Positions 19,658 through 29,280 of a DNA stretch of 64,000 bases are shown piece after piece. This stretch comes from Vibrio coralliirubri. Lineage in GTDB: Bacteria; Pseudomonadota; Gammaproteobacteria; Enterobacterales; Vibrionaceae. The notes below the pieces were generated by a model. That model did no database searches. It had not been told where the DNA came from and worked only from the letters and a program-made list of their open reading frames with translations. The stretch lies in assembly GCF_024347375.1 (NCBI RefSeq), contig NZ_AP025470.1, positions 2,728,001-2,792,000 on the forward strand. The letters are read 5' to 3'. The position numbers and the translations under genes were made by a program. Every line of letters begins with the position of its first letter. The first letter of the stretch is position 1.

Positions 19658-19680
19658 AAACTCTACCCAGAGTAGAGTTT
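19658..19680 (-). terminator. Hairpin between flagellin gene and flaG
   Basis: AAACTCTAC and GTAGAGTTT form a perfect nine-base-pair stem with a five-base loop, followed on the minus strand by TACTGTTT. A second perfect seven-base-pair hairpin (ACTTACC-GA-GGTAAGT, 19687-19702) abuts the flagellin stop codon. The pair could end flagellin transcripts, protect their 3' ends, or give partial read-through into flaG-fliD. Confidence 0.6.
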
Positions 19681-19702
19681 ACCGCTACTTACCGAGGTAA
19701 GT

Positions 19703-20833
19703 TTAGCCCAATAAGCTTAGAGCTGCTGATGGTGACTGTTTTGCTTGAGCTAGGATAGAAGTACTCGCCTGTTGTAGGATTTGAGACTTAGTCATAGCTG
19801 TTGTTTCTTTCGCGTAATCGGTATCTTTGATACGGCTCTTAGACGCATTAACGTTTTCGTTGATGTTGTCTAAGTTGCTGATTGCGTGGTCAAAACGGTT
19901 TTGGAAAGCACCTAGAGAAGCACGTTGGCTATCAACAGATTTTAGAGCACCATCAATGATAGATACTGCTTCGTTTGCACCTGCAACAGAAGTTACGTCG
20001 ATATCGTTAACGGTAACGTCTTTACCAGCACCGATACCTAGTTCACCCGCAAGGCTGCCGCCAAACTCAACATCACCTTCAACTTTTTGACTTGAAGCGA
20101 AAAGTTGCAGTTTACCGCCTTCACCCACAGACGCTTTAACGTCTTGGCTTTGACCATTGATGTAAGTTGCTAGCTCTTCGATATCGTTGCCTTCTTTCGC
20201 AGAAATAGACAACTCTTGAGCTTCACCAAACTTATCGTTGTACTTAATCGTTAGATCAGCACCAGCACCTACACGCCAAGAAGCATCTTTGCCTTCTTCT
20301 ACGCCGTAGCTCTTGCCACCCATGTCTTGAGTGTCGGTACGCATGTTGCTCATAGAAAGGATTACAGCTTCACCGGAGTCTGCGCCGATTTGGAAAGATT
20401 GGCTACCGTAAGTACCGTTAAGAAGCCTGTTACCACCAAAAGAGGTCGTTTCAGCAATACGGTTAAGTTCTGTGTTTAGAGCAGATACTTCTTCTTGGAT
20501 CGCAACACGTTCAGATTTGCTGTTTGAACCATTTGAAGATTGAAGAGAAAGGTCACGCATACGTTGCAGAATGTTGGTTGACTCATTCATCGCACCTTCA
20601 GCTGTCTGTGCAATAGAGATACCGTCATTCGCGTTTTTCACAGCCATATCTAGGCCACGGCTTTGCGACGTTAAGCGGTTAGAGATTTGTAGGCCTGCAG
20701 CATCATCTTTTGCGCTATTGATTTTATAGCCAGAAGACAAACGCTCCATTGATTTTTGAGTACCTTCAGCCGCGCTATTCAGGTAGCGCTGAGCCGTCAT
20801 TGCAGACACATTAGTGTTTACATTAATCGCCAT
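19703..20833 (-). CDS. Flagellin (copy next to flaG)
   Basis: 376 aa polar flagellin. It has the conserved N-terminal D0/D1 region ([54 protein letters not shown]), a short variable middle and the C-terminal D1/D0 ([16 protein letters not shown], ending [18 protein letters not shown]). It is very close to the neighbouring copy at 21715 and less close to flaA. Position next to flaG suggests a flaB-like paralogue, but the letter cannot be fixed by eye. A sigma-28 promoter lies about 130 bases upstream. Confidence 0.97.
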   Translation of the reverse strand: MAINVNTNVSAMTAQRYLNSAAEGTQKSMERLSSGYKINSAKDDAAGLQISNRLTSQSRGLDMAVKNANDGISIAQTAEGAMNESTNILQRMRDLSLQSSNGSNSKSERVAIQEEVSALNTELNRIAETTSFGGNRLLNGTYGSQSFQIGADSGEAVILSMSNMRTDTQDMGGKSYGVEEGKDASWRVGAGADLTIKYNDKFGEAQELSISAKEGNDIEELATYINGQSQDVKASVGEGGKLQLFASSQKVEGDVEFGGSLAGELGIGAGKDVTVNDIDVTSVAGANEAVSIIDGALKSVDSQRASLGAFQNRFDHAISNLDNINENVNASKSRIKDTDYAKETTAMTKSQILQQASTSILAQAKQSPSAALSLLG

Positions 20834-20961
20834 AGTTGATCTCCTTTAGGCATTTTTAATGCACTTATGTGACTCTCACCTCACACAAATACATGTCAAT
20901 TTGTTTATGCACCAGTGTCTCTCTCACCTTACATTGGTACATATCATTTCTCTCAATCCCT

Positions 20962-20988
20962 TTAACGGCCCCTTAATTAGAAGCTTTA
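20962..20988 (-). promoter_or_regulatory. Sigma-28 promoter of the flagellin gene at 19703
   Basis: On the minus strand TAAAG, 14 bases, then GCCGTTAA, one base from the FliA consensus TAAAG-N14-GCCGATAA. The predicted transcript has a leader of about 120 bases before the flagellin ATG. Confidence 0.8.
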
Positions 20989-21127
20989 ATAAAAAATGCG
21001 ATTTTTTTCGTATTCTTTTCAACAACAAAGAAAAGTGTGATCGGGCTTCAATTAATAGAGCAGCATTCGTTAAAGCTTCGTATCTTCGCTCATTTATAAG
21101 TGTCGCCTTGCACATAAAAACCAAAGC

Positions 21128-21421
21128 AGATCCCTGATATCTCGTTCTACTCGATTCTGGGATGACGGTTAATTACCCTAACCGACTTACAGATAGCTCT
21201 TCATTTCTGACAGTGGTAAACAAAAACTAAAGAAATCACTTCCTCGAAAAACTAGATTCCTGATATCTCATTCTGCTCAGTTCTGGGATGACGGTTAATT
21301 CCCTCACCGACTTATGGTTCACTCTTCATTCCTTACAGTGGTAGATAAGAACGAAACAAACTCCTTCCTCAAAAAACTAGATTCCTGATACCTCGTTCTA
21401 CTCGGTTCTGGAATGACGATT
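21128..21421 (+). repeat. Three direct repeats with a period of 125-126 bases
   Basis: Units start at 21128, 21254 and 21379; the third is partial. Each begins with an AGATTCCTGATATCTCGTTC-like stretch and ends about 40 bases later in TGGGATGACG. The first two then carry a degenerate opposite-facing half (TTCATT, then ACAGTGGTA). Spacing and similarity suggest local duplication of one intergenic element. Confidence 0.85.
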
Positions 21422-21503
21422 GAAAACTATTGTTTGAATCTGAGTAATTATTTACTCGATCTAACCTTGCCAAAGCCGCTATACAGTCTCCACACCCCAA
21501 CCC

Positions 21504-21544
21504 CGTCATTCCCTACAGTGAGGAACGAACGCGATAGGGAATCT
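21504..21544 (-). repeat. Opposite-facing copy of the intergenic repeat
   Basis: On the minus strand this 41-base element runs from AGATTCCC to GGGAATGACG, the same termini as the repeats starting at 21128, 21254 and 21379 but facing the other way. It resembles the REP-like repeats known from intergenic regions of several Gammaproteobacteria; the family was not identified. Confidence 0.75.
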
Positions 21545-21607
21545 CGCTTTTGCTCCTGCCTACCAACATTGCACCTTTCTAAATACATACTCGCCAAATA
21601 ACGGGCA

Positions 21608-21634
21608 ATAAAAAACCCAGCCGAAGCTGGGTTT
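21608..21634 (-). terminator. Rho-independent terminator after the flagellin gene at 21715
   Basis: AAACCCAGC-CGAA-GCTGGGTTT is a perfect nine-base-pair stem with a four-base loop. On the minus strand it is followed by TTTTATTG. It lies about 80 bases after the flagellin stop codon. Confidence 0.9.
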
Positions 21635-21714
21635 GTTTAGCGCTCATCTCTCACCACGAGCTAATTTGTGGAGGCCCTACGTTAACACTAGGGTCAACGT
21701 GGCCTTTCAATCGA

Positions 21715-22848
21715 TTAACCTAGTAGGCTAAGTGCCGAGTTCGGAGCTTGCTTCGCTTGAGCAAGGATCGAGCTTGAAGCTTGAGAAAGAATCTGAGACT
21801 TAGTCATCTGAGTCGTTTCTTTCGCGAAATCGGTATCTTTAATACGGCTCTTAGATGCGTTAACGTTCTCGTTGATGTTGTCTAAGTTGCTGATAGCGTG
21901 GTCGAAACGGTTTTGGAAAGCACCTAGCTCAGCACGGTGGCTATCTACATACTTAAGTGCCGCATCGATAATAGCTACAGACTCTTGTGCGCCGCCAACT
22001 GATGTTACGTCGATAGTATCAACCGTTACGTCTTTGCCAGGTTGCATGCCTAGTTCGCCAGCAAGGCTGCCAGAGAATGCCACTTCGCCTTCAACTTTGT
22101 TGTTACCAGTAAACATTTGTAGCTTACCGTCTTCAGTTACAGACGCTTTAACAGAGTCTTGTTGACCGTTGATGTACGTTGCTAGCTCTTCGATGTCGTC
22201 ACCCGCTTTTGCGCTGATGTCGATTTCTTGTGCTTGACCGAAGTTATCAGTGAACGACATTTTTAGGTCGTTAGAGCCAGCTTGAACGTTCCAATCTTTA
22301 TCTTTCGCGTTCTCAGTTTGGTAGCTCTTACCACCCATCTGAGCGTTATCAGAGCGCATGTCTTTCAGTTGAAGCATTACCGCTTCACCGTTGTCCGCAC
22401 CGATTTGGAATGATTTAGTACCATGAGTACCGTTAAGCAGCTTGTTACCACCAAAAGACGTTGTTTCCGCGATACGGTTTAGTTCGTCGTTCAGTGCTGT
22501 TACTTCTTCTTGAATCGCTACACGCTCAGATTTTGAGTTTGAGCCGTTTGAAGATTGTAGAGACAAATCACGCATACGTTGCAGGATGTTGGTTGTCTCG
22601 TTCATTGCACCTTCAGCAGTTTGTGCAATTGAGATACCGTCGTTCGCGTTACGTACAGCAACATCAAGGCCGCGGCTCTGAACGTTCAAACGGTTCGAGA
22701 TTTGTAGGCCCGCAGCGTCATCTTTTGCGCTGTTGATTTTTGAGCCTGAAGCTAGACGCTCCATTGATGTTTGTTGTGCGCTGTTTGCGTTGTTTAGGTA
22801 ACGTTGCGCTGTCATCGCTGAAACGTTTGTATTTACATTCACTGCCAT
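21715..22848 (-). CDS. Flagellin (middle copy)
   Basis: 377 aa. The ATG at 22848 ([15 protein letters not shown]) has GGAG nine bases upstream; an in-frame ATG 19 codons earlier would add a non-flagellin N-terminus. The conserved D0/D1 ends match the copy at 19703, including the C-terminus ALSLLG. The central part differs (for example [20 protein letters not shown]). It is a sigma-28-type minor or structural flagellin; which lettered paralogue it is cannot be fixed by eye. Confidence 0.97.
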   Translation of the reverse strand: MAVNVNTNVSAMTAQRYLNNANSAQQTSMERLASGSKINSAKDDAAGLQISNRLNVQSRGLDVAVRNANDGISIAQTAEGAMNETTNILQRMRDLSLQSSNGSNSKSERVAIQEEVTALNDELNRIAETTSFGGNKLLNGTHGTKSFQIGADNGEAVMLQLKDMRSDNAQMGGKSYQTENAKDKDWNVQAGSNDLKMSFTDNFGQAQEIDISAKAGDDIEELATYINGQQDSVKASVTEDGKLQMFTGNNKVEGEVAFSGSLAGELGMQPGKDVTVDTIDVTSVGGAQESVAIIDAALKYVDSHRAELGAFQNRFDHAISNLDNINENVNASKSRIKDTDFAKETTQMTKSQILSQASSSILAQAKQAPNSALSLLG

Positions 22849-22929
22849 GGTGATTTCTCCAATTGATTTTCCGGTATAGCGGTTTCCGACGTCTCGGAAA
22901 ACCAAGTAGTTCTCTCAAAGTTACTTTTA

Positions 22930-22956
22930 ATAACGGCGCGAAAATCAGAAGCTTTA
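22930..22956 (-). promoter_or_regulatory. Sigma-28 promoter of the flagellin gene at 21715
   Basis: On the minus strand TAAAG, 14 bases, then GCCGTTAT. The TAAAGCTTCT start and the spacing are nearly identical to the promoter at 20962-20988, so the two flagellin promoters share recent ancestry or selection. Confidence 0.8.
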
Positions 22957-23265
22957 GAAAAACTTTCAAAAAACCACAAAAAAAATATTAATTTGATATT
23001 TATCAACAATTTAATTTTCATCACTTTCTAATGCAGCGATAGATTTCAATTGAGAAAAGATCCTAACCTGTTTGAAAAACGTACGAATCGCCGTCTAAAT
23101 TGCTCAAGGTGGAGAAATGATCAATTGCCAAAGATCTCTGGCTTAGGCAGATCTTGTGTAATAGATGACATTATTTGTAGTGAAGAAGAACCGTCAAATA
23201 GAGATTTGAGAAAGGTAGATCGAGAAAATTCGCAGGAAAATAAATAGCAGAAACAAGAAATACAG

Positions 23266-23304
23266 AAAGGAAAAAGCCCCTTTTCCTTTGAGAGAACCGG
23301 GGCT
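23266..23304 (-). terminator. Candidate terminator downstream of flaA
   Basis: On the minus strand AGCCCC and GGGGCT pair around an 18-base loop, followed by TTTTTCCTTT. An alternative perfect nine-base-pair hairpin (AAAGGAAAA/TTTTCCTTT, 23266-23289) uses part of the same bases. It lies about 190 bases beyond the flaA stop, so the assignment is uncertain. Confidence 0.5.
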
Positions 23305-23496
23305 AGTTGGCGCGTCAGAGCCTGTGTGGAGATCATCGAGAAATGAACACATTTCCGACTTGCCGTTGCATTCTTACTGTAAAAATGGATAGCAGGTGAG
23401 AGATGAGAGAGCTAAACACTCAATAGTAAGTATGCTTGCCAGTTTCCCTTGCTGCGTGGCTCACGTCTGAACACGAGCAGCAAGTTCAACCAATAA

Positions 23497-24633
23497 CTAT
23501 TGCAATAATGACATCGCAGAGTTAGGCAACTGTTTTGCTTGAGCAAGTATTGAAGTACCTGCTTGTTGCAGAATTTGTGATTTGGTCATTTGCGTCGTCT
23601 CTTTCGCAAAGTCCGTATCTTTGATTCGGCTGTTTGAAGCGTCTACGTTCTCTTGTACGTTTGCCAAGTTATTAATACTGTGGCTTAGACGGTTCTGTTT
23701 TGCACCCAAATCAGCACGCTGTGAATCCACGTACTTCATTGCAGAATCAATCACGCTGATCGCGTTCTGTGAACCCGCAACGCTGGTTAAGCTAACATCT
23801 TGAACAGAGGTTGCGCGGCCTTCACTCTTAATACCTAGCTCAGACGCTAGACCACCAGAGATAGACATTGCACCTTCAAGGTCAGGTTCAGCAACGAATA
23901 GTTGAATGCGACCATCATCAGTAACCGATGCGTTCACAAGATCAGACTGACCATTAATGTAAGTCGCAAGCTCTTCGATATCATCGCCCGCTTTGGTATT
24001 GATATCTAAAACGATGTCTTCACCCGCTTTGGTTCTGAATTCGAACTTAAGATCGCGAGCTTGTGCAGGCACTTCCCAGCTCTTGTCTTTGCCGTTTTCA
24101 GAATCAAACGTTGTACCACCCATGCGGAAGTCATCGGCACGAATGCTCGTCAGAGCCATGATCATCGCTTCACCAGAGTTAGAACCAATCTGGAACGATG
24201 CTTCACCAAATGAACCGTTCAATAGACGACGGCCACCAAAAGACGTTGTCTCAGCGATACGGTTAAGCTCATCTTGAAGTGCCATCGACTCTTCGTTCAG
24301 TGCCGTACGCTCCGCCGGAGAGTTAGTGCCGTTTGATGATTGAATCGCTAGGTCACGCATACGTTGTAATACGTTAGTTGATTCGTTCATCGCGCCTTCT
24401 GCGGTTTGAGCAATTGAAATACCGTCGTTGGCATTACGCATTGCTACATCAAGACCACGAGATTGAGCTGTCAAGCGGTTCGAGATTTGCAGACCCGCTG
24501 CATCATCTTTTGCGCTGTTGATCTTGTGACCCGATGACAAACGCTCCATAGAAGTCGCTAAGTCATTAGATGCTTTGTTCAGGTAACGCTGTGCTGTCAT
24601 AGCAGATACGTTAGTGCTTACATTGATAGCCAT
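23497..24633 (-). CDS. flaA: FlaA, core polar flagellin
   Basis: 378 aa from the ATG at 24633, which has AAGGAG seven bases upstream. It differs from the other two flagellins by features I associate with V. cholerae Fla[65 protein letters not shown] and the C-terminus AMSLLQ. FlaA is the flagellin essential for filament formation in V. cholerae and is expressed from sigma-54. Here it is the flagellin nearest flgL, and a candidate sigma-54 site precedes it. Confidence 0.95.
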   Translation of the reverse strand: MAINVSTNVSAMTAQRYLNKASNDLATSMERLSSGHKINSAKDDAAGLQISNRLTAQSRGLDVAMRNANDGISIAQTAEGAMNESTNVLQRMRDLAIQSSNGTNSPAERTALNEESMALQDELNRIAETTSFGGRRLLNGSFGEASFQIGSNSGEAMIMALTSIRADDFRMGGTTFDSENGKDKSWEVPAQARDLKFEFRTKAGEDIVLDINTKAGDDIEELATYINGQSDLVNASVTDDGRIQLFVAEPDLEGAMSISGGLASELGIKSEGRATSVQDVSLTSVAGSQNAISVIDSAMKYVDSQRADLGAKQNRLSHSINNLANVQENVDASNSRIKDTDFAKETTQMTKSQILQQAGTSILAQAKQLPNSAMSLLQ

Positions 24634-25051
24634 TTTGCTCTCCTTATGAGTTCGCAAAGTTTCTGCGAAGCGGCCAGCTTTACTCTCATATGGATAAGCA
24701 CTGACCGTGTATTACTCGATAAACCCTATACAAGGTTTAAGATCTGTATTAATCATTTATAACCAACACAGATACAAGTTGTATGCCAAGTTTAATATCA
24801 TATAAATAATTTTTTAATTATCTAAAAATCAGAAACTTACAAACAACACTGCGCAATTATGATTTTCTACCATTAGAAGATGAAAAACATTCACCTTCCT
24901 TATTGCCGTTTTTTGCCGCTATTCTAGAAACATCATGCTTCGTACAAAAAAGCGGCAAACTGAGGCGTTATTCGCACGTATGGCATAGCACATACGGCAA
25001 GGAATCAACGCCATGGTGATCGACAAGCCACCATTAAATACCGATTGATCA
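24634..25051. other. Intergenic region between flaA and flgL
   Basis: The flaA-proximal half holds a long leader and a candidate sigma-54 site. The flgL-proximal half (24911-25035) is dense in inverted repeats: TTTGCCGCT/AGCGGCAAA (24912-24959), GGCGTT/AACGCC, CGTATG/CATACG and ATGGTG/CACCAT (25013-25034). No gene was seen. Confidence 0.65.
24774..24788 (-). promoter_or_regulatory. Candidate sigma-54 promoter of flaA
   Basis: On the minus strand TGGCATACAACTTGT has the -24 TGGCA and ten-base spacing, but the -12 dinucleotide is GT instead of GC. It would give a leader of about 130 bases. No sigma-28 site of the type found at the other flagellin genes was seen here. Confidence 0.5.
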
Positions 25052-26242
25052 TTAAATATAGTTAAACAAGGTCAGGTCTTTGGTTTTGCCAAACGCTTGT
25101 TGAGAAGCCTGTAGTGCTCGAGAGTTTTCATTGAACTCAATGATCGCTTTCGAGTAATCCAAGTCTTCAAAGTTGCTTTTTGCTTTTGCTAAAGACAACT
25201 TAAAATCTTCATGTTGCTGCTCTTGAATATCCAGCGTACTTAAACGTGCACCAACATCGGTTCTTGCCTTGGTTAAATGAATAAACGCGGCATGGAACTC
25301 TTCGGTTACTTGGTGCAATTTCGCCGTCGCCGATGCATCCGATACTGGATTTTCAGCCTGTTCAGCGGCTTCTTTAAACGTATCAAAGATAGAGAATGTC
25401 TTTCTCGGCTCTAAGGTGATCGAGTCACCTTTCGTGATCTGGCCTTTAAGTTGGATATTCAGCCCTTCGTAGACAATGCCTGTCGAAGGATCAAAATCTT
25501 CCGCGGCCACCACTGCGCCATCTTTTTCAAGTTGATAAGCATAATTTCCTGTCTGCATATCAACGAACGTCACTTTATACGTTGACCCATCTTCAGCTGA
25601 GTTCGTCGCACGTTCCAAAAGTAATTCAGAAGCAGGTTCAAGCTCGTATTGAGGTTCATAATCACCGAACGGGTTGTCTATTTCCATAAACATCTTGCTG
25701 CCCGGATCATTCATCGCCATTTCAAAGCTACTTGCCACACGCATCTTGCGTTGGTAGTCATCACCTTGATATGTCACATTCCCTTCGTTATCTCGAAAGA
25801 AAGGCTGATTTTTCGGTTTAGTACCCGCAAATGTGTAGTTACCCGACTCATCTTGAGAGTTGGCTAAATGCAGGAAGTTATTCGCCAGTTCTTGAATTTC
25901 ACGCTTCTTAGCTAAACGGTCTTCTGGAGAAAGCGCACCGTTGATCATTTCCATCACGGTTCGTTTTGCTTCATCAGCAAAGCCTTCAGTGTTAGAAACC
26001 AATACCTCATGATGCTCAAGACGGTTTCTGACTAGAGTAATCGCATCGACATACTGTTTAAGCTGTTCTGACTGCTGACCAATGTTCTGCAAATAGTGCG
26101 TCGCTAATGGGTCATCACTTGGCGACTGTAACTTCTTACCCGAAGCAAGTTGCGCTTGGTTGTGATGCACCTTGTTCTCTTGACGGCGCAAGTCATTTTG
26201 TACTGACTGATAATTATGGAAGCTAGAGATACGATTCAACAT
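25052..26242 (-). CDS. flgL: FlgL, hook-filament junction protein
   Basis: 396 aa with a flagellin-like N-terminus (MLNRISSFHNYQSVQNDLRRQENKV, then ASGKKLQSPSDDP) and a flagellin-like C-terminal helix, the HAP3 pattern. FlgL joins the FlgK ring to the first flagellin subunits. It lies ten bases after flgK, and the pair shares the sigma-54 promoter upstream of flgK. Confidence 0.97.
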   Translation of the reverse strand: MLNRISSFHNYQSVQNDLRRQENKVHHNQAQLASGKKLQSPSDDPLATHYLQNIGQQSEQLKQYVDAITLVRNRLEHHEVLVSNTEGFADEAKRTVMEMINGALSPEDRLAKKREIQELANNFLHLANSQDESGNYTFAGTKPKNQPFFRDNEGNVTYQGDDYQRKMRVASSFEMAMNDPGSKMFMEIDNPFGDYEPQYELEPASELLLERATNSAEDGSTYKVTFVDMQTGNYAYQLEKDGAVVAAEDFDPSTGIVYEGLNIQLKGQITKGDSITLEPRKTFSIFDTFKEAAEQAENPVSDASATAKLHQVTEEFHAAFIHLTKARTDVGARLSTLDIQEQQHEDFKLSLAKAKSNFEDLDYSKAIIEFNENSRALQASQQAFGKTKDLTLFNYI

Positions 26243-26252
26243 TTATACCTTC

Positions 26253-28133
26253 CTATCTCAGAGCCAAAATAGTGTTAAACGTATCGTTGGCTGCTTGCAT
26301 GATGCGTGAAGAAGCCATATACGCTTGCTGAAATTTCATCATATTTGCCGCTTCTTCATCTAGGTTTACTCCCGAGATAGAAGCTATACGTTCTTGAGCC
26401 GACTGTTTTTCTAACGTCGCAATATCACTCAGGCGATTGGCCGTTGAAGACTTCAAGCCCGTATTGGTATTCAGGTTGTGGTAAAGGTCTAAAATCGTAG
26501 ACTCACCATCATTCAACAGCTTTCCTGTTTGAAGATCTTGCAGCTTACGCAGGTTACCGTTGTCACCTTCTGATGGGACAAGGTTTGCCGTAAATTTATC
26601 GTTTGCCACCGCGCCGGGTGTGAGCTCAAACGTTGTACCGTTGATGGTCACTGGCCCTTGTGGCGGATACGGTTGAGGCTGCATTAAAATGTTACCCTTC
26701 GGATCCGTCACAGCAAACTGCTCACCTTTTGGTGAGACAATCACTTCAAACTCACGCAGTTGACCTGCTTCTAGGATTTTGAATCCCGCTGTACCCTTGG
26801 CAAACGTGGTCGATGCCTCATAACTTTGCGCAGCAATGTCTTTCGGGTCTTTGGTTTCCATCTGCATTTGAGCAGCAAAATTACGCGTTGGACGCAGTAA
26901 CAGCTTCTCTCCTAGTTCAGGAGGATTACGTACTTCCACTCGCATGCCATCAAGATAAAACGCATTACCGCTAGAGTCAGTCGCCATCTTGACGGTCTCA
27001 CCGTTCGGCTTAGTCACGACATAATCACTGCCATCGTATTTCAGGCCATACTCACCGCCTTTTAAGGCAGAGGTATCATCAATATATACCGCAACATCGG
27101 CTTTCGATTGCCCGCTAGCCGTGACACGAGATTTTGCCACCAGCTCTGAGTTCACGTCGGTAAACAGGTCCTTACCTACGTTGCCGTTAAGATCCAAACC
27201 TTGTTCTTGAAGACTATTGACCTCATATGAAAACGCGGTCGCCAAACGACCAAGCTCATCCATGATTGCCGGGATATGTTCGTCACGCATGTCTAGCATG
27301 GCGCCGATTTTTCCGTCGATATCACTGCTGGTGATCGGTTTTAAAGACTTACCTTCAACAATTGCTAGGCGGCGCTGATGTGCATCGGGTAAACCATCAA
27401 CCATTTTTAATTGGCTTGCTTCACTACCAGAGACCAAGGTATGGCCATTACCAATATGGACATTAAACCCTTCGGCATTTGAGCGTGGTGTCACCGTTAC
27501 TTTGGTGTAACCAGAAAGCTCATTAATCAACTTTTCATGCTGATCTCGTAGGTCATTGTGAGGGCCAGGAGTTCGCATCATTAAACGCTGAACATCACGG
27601 ATCTCGTACGCAAGTTGATTAACTCGCTCGATACCCATATCTAGTTTTTTATTCGTAGAATCAGACTGTTGACGAACCGTTTCATGGAATTCATTTAACG
27701 TCTTGCTGAGTAGTCCAGCCTTTTCTAGTACAACTTTTCGAGCACCTACATCATTCGGTGTATCGGCTAATGTTTTAACCGAATCAAACCATTCATTAAG
27801 GTTTTCTGGAATCTTCTTCGAAGCAACCGATGACAGCATACTCGACAGCATATCGAGGTTCGCTTCTGTGTCGCCTTTATTGGCGGCATTGGTTGTCGAT
27901 AAGTTAAGTTCGTTGACGGCAAATTGGTCCCAAGAGCGGCGAACATTTTCCACATGCACACCCATACCGTAGCTTTGGCCACCGTACTGACGCGGGTCAT
28001 TCACACCTTGAATCACAGATTGGCGGCTATAGCCCTCTGTGTTGGCGTTAGAAATGTTATGACCTGTGGTGTTTAGCTGTCTCTGAGCAGTAAGAACACT
28101 TTGTGCCCCTACATTCAGAAGATCCGACGCCAT
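26253..28133 (-). CDS. flgK: FlgK, hook-filament junction protein
   Basis: 626 aa. The N-terminus LLNVGAQSVLTAQRQLNTTGHNISNANTEGYSRQ is typical of FlgK, and the C-terminus (NLDEEAANMMKFQQAYMASSRIMQ) matches the rod/hook axial family. It forms the first junction layer on the hook. It is the first gene of a flgKL unit with a perfect sigma-54 site 60 bases upstream. Confidence 0.98.
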   Translation of the reverse strand: MASDLLNVGAQSVLTAQRQLNTTGHNISNANTEGYSRQSVIQGVNDPRQYGGQSYGMGVHVENVRRSWDQFAVNELNLSTTNAANKGDTEANLDMLSSMLSSVASKKIPENLNEWFDSVKTLADTPNDVGARKVVLEKAGLLSKTLNEFHETVRQQSDSTNKKLDMGIERVNQLAYEIRDVQRLMMRTPGPHNDLRDQHEKLINELSGYTKVTVTPRSNAEGFNVHIGNGHTLVSGSEASQLKMVDGLPDAHQRRLAIVEGKSLKPITSSDIDGKIGAMLDMRDEHIPAIMDELGRLATAFSYEVNSLQEQGLDLNGNVGKDLFTDVNSELVAKSRVTASGQSKADVAVYIDDTSALKGGEYGLKYDGSDYVVTKPNGETVKMATDSSGNAFYLDGMRVEVRNPPELGEKLLLRPTRNFAAQMQMETKDPKDIAAQSYEASTTFAKGTAGFKILEAGQLREFEVIVSPKGEQFAVTDPKGNILMQPQPYPPQGPVTINGTTFELTPGAVANDKFTANLVPSEGDNGNLRKLQDLQTGKLLNDGESTILDLYHNLNTNTGLKSSTANRLSDIATLEKQSAQERIASISGVNLDEEAANMMKFQQAYMASSRIMQAANDTFNTILALR

Positions 28134-28191
28134 AATGCCCCCAAAAAACTTAACAAAATCAGGATAAACTGATTAACTACTAGTTTAAAAA

Positions 28192-28206
28192 GCAATATAT
28201 GTGCCA
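28192..28206 (-). promoter_or_regulatory. Sigma-54 promoter of flgKL
   Basis: On the minus strand the bases read TGGCACATATATTGC, an exact TGGCAC-N5-TTGC match with correct spacing, followed by a T-run (TTTTTAAA). Confidence 0.93.
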
Positions 28207-28298
28207 ATAGGGATAGCAGAGAGCTAAAAGACAATAATTTATTGAAGTGTAAGGAGATAACTAAGGGTTTCGCAGCAAACTTTGAGGTGGCAGATAAG

Positions 28299-28323
28299 AA
28301 AAGAGCCTGCCAATGGCAAGCTC
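28299..28323 (-). terminator. Rho-independent terminator after flgJ
   Basis: On the minus strand GAGCTTGCC-ATT-GGCAGGCTC forms a nine-pair stem (one G-U pair) followed by TTTTCTTATC. It lies 20 bases after the flgJ stop codon and separates flgFGHIJ from flgKL. Confidence 0.85.
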
Positions 28324-28342
28324 CCGAGTACATTCAATAACG

Positions 28343-29269
28343 CTAGTTCATCTCGTCAATCTTGACTTTCACTCGCAAGACCTTGTCTGCATAGTTAGGG
28401 TCGGTTGCGTAACCTGCTTGGTGAATACCTTTGATGAAATTCTCTGAGTTGCCTTGATGCTGCAATGCCGTTTCGTATCTTGGGTTTTCGTTCAAGAACT
28501 TCACATAGTCGTTAAAGCTATCTTCAAAGTTCGAGTAAGAACGGAAAGATGCGGACTCTTTAACCGCAGTTTTACCATGGAACTCAAGCGTCTGCGTAGC
28601 AACCTTATCACCCTTCCAACTTCTGTCTGCTTTGATGTTGAATAGGTTATTACTGTTGCCCAAAGAGTTCTTAATCATTTTAGAACCCCAACCCGTTTCA
28701 AGAGCTGCTTGTGCCAATAGTAGAGACGAGTCCACACCAAGCGCACTTGCCGCTTTTTCAGCGTAAGGCTTCATTGAAGTCACAAACGATTCTGGAGAAT
28801 CAAAGGATACTGGCTGTTTTGCTGCTGACATAGCTTGCGCTGATTGAACGTCTGACGCTCGCTCTTCCGAACGGCCTGAGTATTGTGGTCTTTGCAATGA
28901 AGCATCAAAGCCTTCACTGCGAACCTTCTCTTCAGAGGCATCGCTTACTTGGCCAGCGCTTAGCTGAGCTACGATCATATCCGCAAGACCTAACGAACCT
29001 GAAGCGCTCAACTCACTCGCCATTTGGTCATCTTGCATCTGACGATAGAACTGCTCATTCTGGCTGTTCAGCATATCCGACTTAAAGCTCGAGTTAGCAT
29101 CGCGCATCGACTTAAACAACATCGAGGTGAAAATCGATTCAAACTGTTTCGCCGCAGCGGTTAATGCTTCTTTCTCGCTGCCTTCTTCACCGTTTACTGC
29201 TTGTTGACGAAGGCGGTCTAGGCTGCCGATATCGTGAATAAAGCCGATGTCATTGTTATTCTTAATCAT
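28343..29269 (-). CDS. flgJ: FlgJ, rod cap and peptidoglycan hydrolase
   Basis: 308 aa. The N-terminal rod-cap domain (about residues 1-105) contains KQFESIFTSMLFKSMRDA. A Ser/Gln-rich linker follows, then a C-terminal glucosaminidase domain (about 160-308) with the catalytic-region motif AQAALETGWGS, Glu191 being the likely acid. FlgJ opens the peptidoglycan while capping the growing rod. It is the last gene of the flgFGHIJ unit and is followed by a terminator. Confidence 0.97.
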   Translation of the reverse strand: MIKNNNDIGFIHDIGSLDRLRQQAVNGEEGSEKEALTAAAKQFESIFTSMLFKSMRDANSSFKSDMLNSQNEQFYRQMQDDQMASELSASGSLGLADMIVAQLSAGQVSDASEEKVRSEGFDASLQRPQYSGRSEERASDVQSAQAMSAAKQPVSFDSPESFVTSMKPYAEKAASALGVDSSLLLAQAALETGWGSKMIKNSLGNSNNLFNIKADRSWKGDKVATQTLEFHGKTAVKESASFRSYSNFEDSFNDYVKFLNENPRYETALQHQGNSENFIKGIHQAGYATDPNYADKVLRVKVKIDEMN

Positions 29270-29280
29270 GCTTTGCCTCC

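Larger units (their letters stand above)
20834..21607. other. Intergenic region between two flagellin genes
   Basis: This 774-base stretch holds no credible gene; the short open frames in it lack ribosome sites and resemble nothing I know. The first part (20834-20990) is the leader and sigma-28 promoter of the downstream flagellin gene. From 21128 to 21544 it consists largely of repeated palindrome-like elements, listed separately. Confidence 0.8.
22849..23496. other. Intergenic region between middle flagellin gene and flaA
   Basis: This 648-base, AT-rich stretch contains the sigma-28 promoter of the middle flagellin (22930-22956) and a hairpin candidate for flaA termination (23266-23304). 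A seven-base inverted repeat (AAGATCT/AGATCTT, 23131-23155) is also visible. Short frames on both strands (23050-23336) have no ribosome site and no recognisable motif, so I do not call a gene. Confidence 0.7.

Noticed and set aside
20859..21137. Short frames in the flagellin intergenic region
   Set aside because: They overlap the flagellin leader and sigma-28 promoter and have unusual composition without motifs.
21128..21544. CRISPR-like spacing of repeats
   Set aside because: Only three direct copies with about 85-base intervals that are themselves similar between units; no cas genes nearby.
23050..23336. Short frames on both strands between flagellin genes
   Set aside because: No ribosome site, no recognisable sequence and overlap with a terminator-like hairpin.
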